Origin: Ananas comosus
Lineage: Eukaryota > Streptophyta > Magnoliopsida > Poales > Bromeliaceae
Reading direction: 5' to 3'
Length of the DNA stretch: 64,000 nucleotides
Assembly (NCBI RefSeq): GCF_001540865.1
Contig: NC_033626.1
Coordinates: 11,758,676-11,822,675, forward strand
Positions 24,501 through 35,045 of this stretch are shown one piece after another. Position numbers and translations under genes: made by a program. Under the pieces are notes generated by a model. The model did not search any database and was not told where the DNA came from. It saw only the letters and a list, made by a program, of their open reading frames with translations. Numbering within the stretch: the stretch's first letter is position 1; each line of letters opens with the position of its first letter.

Positions 24501-25570
24501 TAAGCCAAGTTCATTTTGCCTAATAAATGAAGCAGGTAGCTTGCTACCTTTCTCTCAAAAAAAAAATTGCTAGCTAGGCTAATGAAAGGACGTAATTATT
24601 AGGACACATTTTTATATAAATTGCTAAATTTGAAAAAGAAAAAAAAAAGTTTGAAATTATATAAAAAAAAATAACGTAATTGTAAATGTGAACTATATGC
24701 AGGTCCTGGATGTGCTTCAGAAGATCAAAGCAGAGCAGGACTCAACGCTGAGCTACAGGAGATCATGCAGAGAAGGGATCTGCGGCTCGTGCTCGATGAA
24801 CATCGACGGCGTCAACACGGTCGCATGTCTCAAACCCGTCGACACCGCCGCTTCGAGGGCTACCATGATCACCCTTCTCCCTCACATGTTCGTCGTCAAA
24901 GACCTCGTCGTCGATCTCACCAACTTCTACCAGCAATACAAGTAAGAGTCCCACATTGCAAGAAGAAATGCATGAACCTTAATACTAAACTACGTTAGCT
25001 ATGTGAGCTATTATCTGATCTTATGACATGTTTGATTTAGTATGTCTCCGCCGCAAAATGTAAACTATATATAATTGGATTGAATGTTGTGTTGATGGTC
25101 GATTGAGCCATGGCTAAAGGCGAGGAAGCCGCCTCCGAACGGGCGAGAGTACATTCAGCTACCGAGCGAGAGGAAGAAGCTCGACGGGCTGTACGAATGC
25201 ATTCTATGCGCGTGCTGCAGCACCGCCTGTCCGGCCTACTGGTGGAACTCCGAGGAGTTCCCGGGCCCGGCCGCGCTGCTCCAAGCCTACCGGTGGGTGT
25301 CTGATAGGTAAGTTTAAGTGTCTATTTGGTCCTACTTTTCTGATACAGTAATGTAAGATCAGAAATCAGGGTATATGTCTCGTGAAATGTGTGTTTTGTT
25401 TTTCGCGAAGCCGTGACGATTTTACGGAGGAGAGGATACAGGCGATGACGGAGGATGAGAAGCGGCTGTACAGGTGCAGGACTATAAGGAGTTGCACGGC
25501 GACTTGCCCGAAAAGTTTGGACCCGGCTAGGGCTATTTCTGCAATGAGGACTGCTCACCAGCTTCACTAG
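21567..25570 (+). CDS. SDH2-3: Succinate dehydrogenase iron-sulfur subunit, seed-type SDH2-3
   Basis: Iron-sulfur subunit of mitochondrial complex II, passing electrons from the FAD subunit to ubiquinone. Four exons: 21567-21893, 24703-24941, 25098-25307, 25411-25570, giving 311 residues. All cluster ligands are present: 2Fe-2[10 protein letters not shown] plus a later Cys in exon 2; [12 protein letters not shown] in exon 3; [17 protein letters not shown] in exon 4. The N-terminal ~85 residues, with FPVLKGH and [11 protein letters not shown], resemble the embryo-specific SDH2-3 paralogue rather than SDH2-1/2-2. Intron 1 has grown to 2.8 kb through a LINE insertion. Intron 2 (24942-25097) has a normal GTAAGA donor, but its only frame-keeping acceptor is TG, not AG; no alternative AG keeps the frame. 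The gene may use a rare GT-TG intron, carry an error, or be impaired. Confidence 0.88.
22400..24564 (+). mobile_element. 5'-truncated L1-type LINE in SDH2-3 intron 1
   Basis: Encodes the C-terminal half of a LINE ORF2. From about 22486 it reads [10 protein letters not shown], then the [15 protein letters not shown] motif and the catalytic YADD block QYADDTLFF at 22786-22812. After a frame change come the zf-RVT region ([32 protein letters not shown]) and a stop at 24310-24312. The break is at an 8-T run near 23365, where one extra T ends the frame; both halves are otherwise open. The 3' UTR ends in GAAGCAGGTAGCTTGCTACC and an A-run. A short AATTGCT is present at both ends (22393 and 24565), so the duplication is at best 7 bp plus A's. 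Non-autonomous relic, same strand as its host gene. Confidence 0.88.
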
Positions 25571-25791
25571 GCTCAAACTCGGTATGAGGGGTTGCAGAGG
25601 AATTTGAGTTTTTGGATGACATGATTGTAAGATTTTATGTAACTGAAAAAGAGTTGGCAGGCTAGGAGAGCAGTATGTTGTGTAATTTTTGTCTTTCTAA
25701 AAAAATTTCAATTGATAAAATGAATGATGTGTGGATTAGTGTCTTTTTTTTTTTTTTTTTTTAGAGAGAAAGGCTATCTTTTTCGTTTATT

Positions 25792-26305
25792 CAGTACAAC
25801 AAAAACGGTATATAGCGACACTTTTAAATGTAGGTACATGTCAAAAAAAGTGCTGCTAGCTAAAATTACCGACACTTTTAAAAAATATTGCTATATGTGG
25901 GGTCGTTAGGTATATAGTGACAGTTAAAGAGTGTCGCTATAACCTAAAAGAGTGTTGCTAATTTACCAACACTTATTTAAGCATTTAGCAACCGCCGAAA
26001 TTCTATCTCGTTGGCTACAGTGGAGGAGGAGGACGGCAGGAAAGGCTCTTCGTCTAGAATTTCAGTGGATTGAGTGAAGAGAGAAGAAAAGATGGTAATT
26101 AATTTTTCTTTTTTTTTCTTTTCTGTTTATAATCGGGCCAAATGGACTGGGTGTGGTGGGTTGAGTAGAGTAATCTTTTATTTTTGATTGGATTGGGCTT
26201 TATATTTAGACATTGGTAGATGTTTTTTTAAGTTTTAGTATAAATGGAACACTTACTCAAAAGTGTCCCAAACATGTGTCCCTATAATCTAATTCTGTTG
26301 TAGTG
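25792..26305. mobile_element. Non-autonomous CACTA element with 3 bp target-site duplication
   Basis: The left end CAGTACAACAAAAACGGTAT and the reverse complement of the right end, CACTACAACAGAATTAGATT, are CACTA-type terminal repeats; the left copy has one changed base in CACTA. Both run on into a TATAGCGACA-like sequence. Subterminal copies of the 'agtgtcgctata' motif occur in both orientations, as is usual for CACTA transposase binding. ATT flanks the element at 25789-25791 and 26306-26308. It is 514 bp with no transposase, just downstream of SDH2-3. Confidence 0.87.
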
Positions 26306-27388
26306 ATTTTTTTATAAAATAAATTTAGTTAAAAATACAGAATAATTAAAATTTGAATTTACAATCTCGAATATTAATTATTAAGTTCTGTTGTCATTCT
26401 TGCTAGGACATAATCAATAAAGTCCAAAATGAATCCAACGAAGTTGGGAAAGAATCTTGGAAACATTTTTTTGGATTAGAGTGATAGGAAAGAAACTAGG
26501 AAACATTTTTTTGGATTAGAGTGATAAGCCAGGGTGCGCCCAACCCTAACTCAAGGGGGGCCAATTGACTGGGTCAGGTCTCAGACCTAACTCGCTGATC
26601 GCCCCGTCCGGACGTGACCAACCCGTGACACCTCGGCCCACCATCTCGCGCCAAAGTCAATGTGCAATAAAACCAACCATGCGTGAGGGTAATTCGATTT
26701 TTAGCTTGTGCATTTATTTATATTATTATTATACGGCTAGGTTCGTACAATAGCGGATGCAACTCAAATGATTAGGATAATTAAGTGTAGTTGGTTGATT
26801 CAAAATTAAATAAATTTAAAATTTAGACAGTTCATAATTCAAATTAGTTCTCTACATATTTCCATATCTTTACCCTTTGGTAAATTATTATCTTTGTTAT
26901 AATTATTATAAATATTTTAGTACATAAATTATTCACATTTTATGCTATTAAAATTTTGATTCTTACATGAATGAACAGAGATATAATTTGAAAAGCAAAG
27001 CGAAATAAACAATATAGAGCAATTCAGATCTGAATCAATTCTACGCAAGGTATATGTGGTGTCGGGACGTAGCTTGCGCACCGGTCCCTTAATCTGTAGG
27101 CTACCCTGTTAACGTTTAAGCAAATGGCGATTGCGAAGTGTCGCCTAACAGTAATTTGTCCAAACATCAAAATACAACAAAAGTTTGGGTCTTACAATAT
27201 AATCCAGGGTCCAATATCTTAATGTTCCCCTAACAATGTTCATTACATCTTGCCAATTGCTATACCAACATCATATCACTGGAGTTGTTGGATTGAAAAT
27301 AGACTCAAAAGATAAAAATGGAAGATACTGAATTTTTTTGCACTAGTTTATAAATGGTTTATTCTATATTTCTAACTAATGATTTATT

Positions 27389-27445
<57 letters not shown>

Positions 27446-27451
27446 GCGTTT
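26306..27451. other. Intergenic DNA with a short tandem duplication
   Basis: At about 26459-26527 a 28 bp segment, GGAAACATTTTTTTGGATTA plus GAGTGATA, is repeated in tandem with a ~43 bp period. A moderately GC-rich stretch at 26525-26690 looks like repeat or LTR debris but has no boundaries. A (CT)n tract at about 27395-27422 runs into (TA)n. Confidence 0.45.
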
Positions 27452-27464
27452 AATTTAGATTGTG

Positions 27465-27594
27465 GCAAAGGGCTTGATGGTTAGTATTGAGGTCCCAAGT
27501 TCGAATCCTAGTTGATTCACATTTCTCGCTAAATTTATTTCTAAATAAAATAAACGAAGCGGTAGCGTGCTACTTATCTCTCAAAAAAAAAAAA
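27465..27594 (+). mobile_element. tRNA-derived SINE with 13 bp target-site duplication
   Basis: Flanked by AATTTAGATTGTG at 27452-27464 and 27595-27607. The head GCAAAGGGCTTGATGGTTAG and the box-B-like AGTTCGAATCC come from a tRNA-type promoter; box A is missing, so this copy is slightly 5'-truncated. The tail AAACGAAGCGGTAGCGTGCT, ACTTATCTCTC and A-run is the same as the end of the local LINE. RNA polymerase III transcription and LINE-driven mobilisation are inferred. Confidence 0.88.
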
Positions 27595-27764
27595 AATTTA
27601 GATTGTGACGGATCATTTGAAAAAGTCTAAGCAATAATTCCTCTAAGCGAACAAGTTGGTGACGAGTTCCAGCTCGGCTCGCGTACGTGACAAGCACCAA
27701 CATCCTACGTGACGAGGTGCACATGGCCACCCCTTTCCTTAGCTGTTGCAAAATTTCAAAGTAC

Positions 27765-27841
27765 AAAAATTCACTCTTTCAATGAATGAAGCAGGTAGCG
27801 TGTTACCTATTCTCAAAAAAAAAAAAAAAAAAAAAAAAAAC
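27765..27841 (+). mobile_element. Short LINE 3' end
   Basis: TTCACTCTTTCAATGAATGA, GCAGGTAGCGTGTTACC and a ~30 bp A-run match the end of the LINE at 0.5 kb ('tttttcaatgaatgaagcgggtagcgtgctacc'). The 5' boundary and target-site duplication were not found; the insertion may reach back to about 27608. Confidence 0.65.
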
Positions 27842-28757
27842 AATTTTTCTTTCTTTAAATTTAAAAATTTAAATTTAAATTCGAAGTAGAATACTTTCTC
27901 TTCCAACTTGATTATCAAGTAATATTCTCCTTGTAAATCAAAAAAGCAAATCCCCCGAGCGTCATTTCTTAGCTGATTTTATTTTTAAAAATAATATTTT
28001 ACAAAAAATTAAAAGAATGCCTTCCTTTTTTTTGTTAAAAGAAAAAAAAAAAAAAGCCACCGATTCCTCGCTTCGTAAGGTAGCCCGTAGCCCTCCCTTT
28101 TCACGACTTTATTTTTAAAAAAAAATAGTTTTTTTCTTTTTCTCTTTTTATGCTTGTTGTATTATGTTTCTTGTTCTTCCAATCCAAGCAATCCCTAGTA
28201 CTCTTTTTTGACTTTTTGTTTTTTTTTTTTTTTGTCACCCCAACCAAATATATATAAATTANTAGATAAATATTTAATCCTGATTAGCTAATGAGGTGAA
28301 TTGATATTTATACATTTTTTTAATTAACATTGAGATTTTTAGAGAGATATATTTGTGATGATAAAATGGTCATTTCACTTATAAAATAGACCGTATTTTA
28401 ATAATAACAAATCAAAAAAACGTATTTAAAAATATTAGAACTTTTGTAAAGACAACTTATAAATATTGAACATTGAAGGAAGATATTTACAAATTATTAT
28501 ATTTATAGGTACTTGTATAAAATTAATCCTAAATTAAATTTAATACTAAGTACCTCTCTCATGCATTAAAATCACGATGCCAAATGCCAACCCCATCATA
28601 GGAGAGGGAATTTGTGAACGCCCACTAAGCCCCCCACCCCAACCGTATTTTAAATTCCTCTTCTGAGCCTCCTTCCTTCTCCTCCATGCAACCGCGCCAA
28701 GAAGCCTTATTTCCCACCACACCGTAATCGTCGTCGTCGGAGGAGGAGGAGAGATCG
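27842..28757. other. TPR-gene upstream region
   Basis: AT-rich DNA with T-runs and one undetermined base at 28262. From about 28600 the sequence becomes GC-rich; this is the likely promoter and 5' UTR of the TPR gene, but no confident TATA box was assigned. Confidence 0.5.
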
Positions 28758-31700
28758 ATGGATGAGGAGGTCGTGAGGCCGTCGGGGTGCGCCATGCTGG
28801 CGCTCTACGGCGGCGTGTTCCGGCGGTGGCACCGCCGCTCGGCGTCGACCAGCTCCATCCCCCGGTTCGATCCCGATTCTCCGGCAGCAGCAGCAGTGCC
28901 GCCACTGAAGCCGCCGCAGCAGACGTCACAGCTGCCCGTGGCGGTGGCCTCGGCGGCAATGAAGACGAAGCGTGCGGCCGCTGACGATACATCCCTCGTG
29001 CCAGTGGATAGGTAGTTATATAACAACCGTTTTTCTCTAAAAATTATGTAAGCTATTTATGTATCGATATTTTTATACGTTAGCTGTAGTATTATTTTTC
29101 ATGCGCGCGACTTTAAGTTAAACAAGGAAAATACCATTATTACCTTAGGAGCTAGAAAACGAAACTCTCAAAATATTGTGGTCGTAGATAATCTATGGTT
29201 TAATGAGAAACAAAAGTTTATTAACACATAAGAATCGTTTGTAGGGCGCCCAAAGCATTTTCTTTTAGACTCGTAATGGTATAACAGTCTCTTACTACCC
29301 CACCTGTTGTTTATTAATAATTTTTATTATATATACTAACTGTCCTTAGAGAAGCGGGTAGCATGTTACCTATCTCTCGAAAAAAAAAAAAAAAATATTA
29401 TATATATATATTTTTTACTAATACTTTGTTTGGAGATGAAAAATCATATGTCAGTACGAGTGCACTCCATTAAGTATTTAATGGTTAGTATTTAAAATTT
29501 TTAATTCAAGACTAATTGATTATTTCTTATTGTTGGCCGAAATATATTTAAAAGTATTAAAATTTTTAAAAAATAATATATAAAATTTAAATTTTATAAA
29601 AAAATTATAATTTATTATATTTGTAGGGAGCAATGTGCAATTACCCTTTATATTTAATGCCGATATAGGTCACTGGTGACGGCGAAACCCCCGGCTCCGA
29701 AGACCGCGGCGCGGAGACCGGCGGAGCCCAAGGCGGCGGCGGCGGCTGCGGCGGCGTACAGCGGTATCGCCGCCGATCTCGACCGCATGATCCACGACCG
29801 CCAGCAGGTGAAGGGGAGCGGGAACCTCCTCCGCGCTTCCTCGGGGAACGTCATGCTCTTCGGCAACCTCGGCAACCTCCGCCCGGGTCCCCTGCTCGCG
29901 GCGCCCTCGCCCGCACGCAACGCGCTCGACGAAACGCCCAAGCCAACGAAGGAGCCCAAGTTCGCGGCGCCGCGCGGGGCGCGGGGCAACATAGCGAAGG
30001 GCGCGGCGGCGAAGGAGGCGGCGGAGGAGGAGGCGGCGGCGAGGCCGGAGCTCTGCCGCGCGCTGTCGAGGAGGCTGGACCCCGAGGAGCTGAAGGAGGT
30101 GGGGAACGAGGAGTACAAGCAGGGGCGCTTCGCCGAGGCGCTGGCGCTTTACGACCGGGCGATCGTGATGGACCCCCTGAAGGCCGCGTACTGGAGCAAC
30201 AAGGCCGCCGCGCTCACCGCCCTCGGACGCCTTCTCGAGGCGGTCGCCGAGTGCAGAGAAGCTCTTCGGATCGATCCCTGTTATCACAGAGCACATTCTC
30301 GACTCGCAACTCTTTACCTCAGGTAATTTCTTTTTCTTTTTTCTTTTTCCTTTTTTTAAAAAATATATATATATAAGATCATCCTTCTTTTCTTCTTTCT
30401 GAAACTGGGTTAAGATCATTTTTGTGCCATTTCTCAGATTGGGAGAACCTGATAAAGCCATTTACCACTATAAACAAGCGTCGAAAGAAGCTACCGCCGC
30501 CGACATTTCACGAGCGCAATCTCTGAAGACGCGCATCGTTAAGTGCAGTGAAGCCCGGAAGCTGAAGGATTGGCTCACTGTATTGAAGATATCACAATCT
30601 GCTATTTCTGACGGTGCCAATTCTGCTCCACAGGTATTGCATCAGAAAACTGAGCAGCTTGCTTGCATTATCAATTATCGTTACGGAAAGTTGGGGGGGT
30701 TGCTTAAAATCAATTCTGAACTGAAAGATATCCACTTAACAACATTTGCTTAGCATCTAACTTTTGAGTAGCATACAATGTTCCCTGTGCTTTATGGAAA
30801 GCTACGCACGGCATGCATTCGACTTGAATGTGGGCCTCAGCTTTAGCAAATTAGCATAGAAGAGAATGCCAAGATCAATCATCAGGACCCAGCTTATTTT
30901 TTGATTTTGTTGTGCTTTGAAAGGTACTCGCATTGCAAGCGGAGGCTCTCCTAAAGCTTAAAAGGCACGACGAGGCCGACTCGGTGTTTAGCGGTGCACC
31001 CAAGTTCGATGCGGATGCATCAACTAAGTTCTTTGGTCCTATTGACTATGCGTATGTCCTTATGATTCGAGCGCAGGTGGACATGGCAGCCGGAAGGTTT
31101 GTTTCCTAGGCTTATACAGAGAAGCTTGATATAATAATTGTTTCCGACAGAATAAATGCCAATTTAGGTGTCCAATTTGAATCTTCTGTTTTTGTTGCGG
31201 CAAAAAAACCATTGAAAAAATACCTGATTCAGTTTATAGCTTGTTAATCACCACCGACTAACAAATGGCCTTTGGATTGAAGGTTTGAGGAGGCAATCAC
31301 AGCGGCTCAAACTGCTTCTCAGCTCGATCCATACAGCAGAGAAATAAGCTCGCTAGCCCGAAGGACACGAACTGTGGCATCGGCACGCTCCAAAGGCAAC
31401 GACCTCTTCAAGGCATCCAAGTTTGCCGAGGCATGCATTGCATACGGAGAGGGCCTGGACAAAGAATCACACAATGCCGTTCTCCTTTGCAATCGAGCAG
31501 CATGTCACTCCAAGCTCGGACACTACGAAAAAGCCATCGAGGACTGCAACGCTGCTCTTGTAGTTCGACCTTCTTACAGTAAAGCTCGCCTGAGGAGAGC
31601 TGACTGCAATGCCAAGGTATGCGATGTTACTTGGTTGCTTATTTAACCTAGCTTCTGGACCTGGGGATTATGTGCTTTGAGAACAATTCATTTGACATGA

Positions 31701-31872
31701 GGATGATTTCTTGTTTTGCTAGTTGGAAAGGTGGGAAGCATCTTATAAGGATTGTCAGTTGTTAATCCAAGAGCTCCCGGGAAATGAGGAGGTAACCAAG
31801 GCCCTATCCGAGGCTGAAGCCCAGCTCAAGAAGCAGCAGAAACAAGAAGCAAAAGATAGATCTCAGTCCTAA
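28758..31872 (+). CDS. TPR-repeat protein, TTL-like without thioredoxin domain (TPR12/13/14 group)
   Basis: Six exons: 28758-29011, 29669-30322, 30438-30633, 30924-31096, 31283-31616, 31723-31872. All have GT/AG borders and matching phases, and give 586 residues. The first ~220 residues are Ala/Pro-rich and probably disordered, with SGNVMLFGNLGNLR as a conserved island. TPR repeats follow at about 225-330 (EVGNEEYKQGRFAEALALYD), a middle helical region at about 350-450, and a second TPR set at about 458-560 (KGNDLFKASKFAEACIAYGE). The C-terminus is Lys/Gln-rich and stops where TTL1-4 proteins continue into a thioredoxin-like domain. This matches the ~590-residue Arabidopsis TPR12-14 type. The role is probably co-chaperone-like protein binding; that is inferred from the fold. 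A GTACGT donor at about 31914 and an AG before 33089 suggest a 3' UTR intron. Confidence 0.88.
29352..29397 (+). mobile_element. Tail-only LINE/SINE insertion in TPR intron 1
   Basis: GAGAAGCGGGTAGCATGTTA, CCTATCTCTCG and an A-run are all that is present of the retroposon. TATTATATATA occurs a few bases before it (about 29326-29340) and directly after the A-run, consistent with a target-site duplication. It is a second case of an extreme 5' truncation. Confidence 0.6.
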
Positions 31873-34827
31873 TGTTCTAGTCATTGGCCACAGCGCGTTG
31901 TTGTATTGACTCGGTACGTATTCCATTTCTTTGCATTTTCTCTTGGTTCATTTCCATTAGTTATGCGCTATTGGCATTGAAATCTCTATTTCTTCAAATT
32001 TTTCTCTACAAACAAAGCTTTAAAATTTCAGTTACATTCAAACCGGTAGGATTTCGTTGGTTAAACCTACATATTGGGCTTCTGCTCAGTTGGTCTGTAT
32101 TTTTTAAGTTTTGGCTGAAACTTGCAAAATCTTGAAATTGGTTAACGGGATAACAGTAATGTTGCATAAATTGAGTAGCTAGAGGAAGTGTGCAGTGGTT
32201 AGCGACCATTTGTGCCCTATACATGGTCAAACCACTTTGATCTAAGAAGCTTAGGCTAGTGTTTATCGATCTTTCCATCTATATAGCCACTCGGTCATTC
32301 TCCAACCAATGTGGGGCTATTCAATCTCACACATGTTCTATCAACTAGACAGAACATCAAAACAGAAACTGCTGAAACGACTGGAACATATACTTCCAGA
32401 ATCATTAAATTTACACATCCGTAGGCAGTTCCACACTACATAAACATTAAATTTATCTTTAATGAATGATTGATACTAATGAGCAGCAAAAGTCTAGAGA
32501 ACAAGATAGTTCAAGAAATCCTGAAAGCCTACTGATAATGCGCTGTTAATTACAATTGCTAAAGCAAAGCAGACTATGACTGTGCTCTGTTTTTTATTCA
32601 ATATGAGAAAGCTTAAGATTTTTCTCTCGTCTAAGGTGTTCATTTACCGTTTTGAATGGTCGGCTGTCATACTTTTTCTTACTTTGTCTAGTGTTTCGCA
32701 TCGGTGACAGCTACCGAAGTCTTTTGTGTTCACCACTGCATCATTCTTTATTTTCTTTTTCATACATTTTAACTTTACATATTCTATTTGAAACATTGTT
32801 TTGACTGATATGATCTGTAAGCTTTCTTATGAAGCTCCTAAATTCGACCTAATTGGTGTTGCTTTTTAAAGGGCTAGTTTGCGTTATGAGATGTGGTCCT
32901 CTACGCAATCAAGTACCGCAACTTTTCTAATGTAGTAGGACAACATTGATGCCCTTCAAATCTTAATCAAGTGAAACTTGTTTGAAGAATAAAGGAAGCT
33001 TCTGCCGTACAACTTCTTTATACAAAAGTGATTGAATCAAGCTAATGATTCTTATTTTTTCTTTTTCTTTTTTTGTGATAAAATGGCAGGACTTCACTGC
33101 TGGATGTCGGCAAGTAGAAGAAGTTTTGAAGTGGAGAATGCATTCAATGGAACAAATCTGTTAGCTAGATCCATCTTACTACAGTAAAGTTTGGTTTCGC
33201 GAGTTCTTCCGTTAAGATTTTTTGTTTTTTCCAGATAAAACTTTTCTGTAATGATAATGTACATATTAGTGAGATCGTTAGCTATGAATGTCATGAGTGC
33301 ATTAGTTTTATACTTGAAATCTCGATGAAAGAAATATTACACAACAAAAGAACAGAAAAAAAGAAGTGAAATGTTGCCATTCAACAGGAAAAGAAATTTT
33401 GATGAATACGAAAGGAATCCCCTGTATCTTTTTTTCTTTCTTGATTGGAAAAAGAATGAAACTTAATCAGTTCCATTTTTCTTTCGGAAAAAAGGCAAAT
33501 TAGAGAGATTGTTGTTCCTTGTATTTCTATTCATGTAATACTTATGTATAGTCAATTTACAGTACGCATTAGTGATGATAAATTCATAACAATGTTTGTT
33601 ATATCTAAGGTGACTTGACATTGTTAGTTTCACCAATGTTCGAGGCATTTAATTGAACCATTAGTGAAACCAATAAAACATTAATCCCAGCCCATTATTA
33701 TTCTTTTTTCAAAACACTTAACTAAAGAGTACACAAGCACAATATTAACGGAAAGAAAGAAATAGAAAAAAGAAAGGAAAAGAGTTAAAAAAAAAAGAAA
33801 AAGAAAAGAAAAGATCCAGGATAATATACATTGGGGTAAAATGATTATGTTTGAGCATCCTTTTGCTTTTGCCAAGATGAGGTTGGAAAAAGCCGCACCT
33901 ATCTTTCCTAAAAGCTACATGGTAAGGTGCACTAACCCAGCATCTTGGTCCCATTGGGCCTATTTAACTTACACATCCAACAAGTCGATATAAACTCATT
34001 CAAGGCCTATTTAACTTATACCTACCTCCTACAGCGCAAGTAGTAAAAAATTTAATATTTGATTTTTGAGATCTCAAGTTGGAACGAAATGAATTACATA
34101 TTATCTTTCTCTAAAAAAAAATAATATTATCAATTTGCCACTCGAATGCCTTATTTTTATAGCACGTGACAGTTCTGCCTGTCTACTTTTACACAGCGCG
34201 CGCGCACACGCAGGAACATAGTGCACACATGCACTGGAAACGGAGAGACAAAATAAATTAGCTCTAGGAAGGGAAAAAGAAAGAGGAGGGCAAGAGAGTA
34301 AATTGTTGAAAGATGTACAATATTTACATGCAAATTCACTCCACATTATTTTGGTATAAGCTCAAATTTTCTAAAGAAAAAGAAAGCGAAAAAGAAAAAA
34401 AAGTACAAAAAACACAACAAATTAAACACCAGCTAGCAAACGCACGGCCAAGTATTCACCACCACTAATAAAAGAAAAAGACCATAAAAACATACGTTTG
34501 ACACACAAAATCAGATTCGATAGCATAATAATATAAAAAGACTGATGCTGATGCTGTAAAGCGAAGATTTAGTGACCGGAGGCGTCGAGATCAGGTGTTG
34601 TTATATCTGACTTCGCTGGTACTTGCCGTGATCCTCGGCATCGATCGATATCTTCAAGTCGCTAAACTCACTCCTTTTTAAGATCCAGCATCTTTCTCTG
34701 ATCACTTTATCTAAAATCCAAATCTAGGTATGGAACAGCAGCCATATCTAGTATAATAAGTAACTTGGAAGCGGAAAGAAGAGAAGAGAAAATGAACGAG
34801 ATCGGTGCACTCGATCTTCTGCGTCGA
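31873..34827. other. Intergenic DNA and TPR 3' UTR region
   Basis: Contains the probable 3' UTR intron of the TPR gene (about 31914-33088), then AT-rich DNA. At about 34033-34125 a diverged SINE is recognisable by 'agcgcaagtagtaaa', 'gagatctcaagttggaac' and a tail 'tatctttctctaaaa'. A CGCGCG/CACACA stretch is at 34195-34212. No gene is seen. Confidence 0.5.
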
Positions 34828-35012
34828 TCATCTCTTCCAGCTCCGACTCCTGGCGAAGGGATCGGCGCTTCCGACGACCCACGTCTCCTTGGCGATGTCC
34901 ATGGAGACCTTGAAGAAGTCCGGTGCGTAGCTCATCAGCACCAGCCTCTCCTTTTCCTTCTCCTTCTCCTTCTCTTTTATCATCTTCATCATCTGCTCTT
35001 CCTTCTTCTCAA

Positions 35013-35045
<33 letters not shown>

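Noticed and set aside
24688..25304. SDH2-3 exons taken as a processed pseudogene
   Set aside because: Introns are present, cluster ligands are all kept and frames are open; only the intron 2 acceptor is doubtful.
29654..30461. Minus-strand frames of 154 and 263 codons over the TPR exon 2
   Set aside because: Antisense shadows of the Ala-rich exon; Arg/Leu-rich composition and no start or splice logic.
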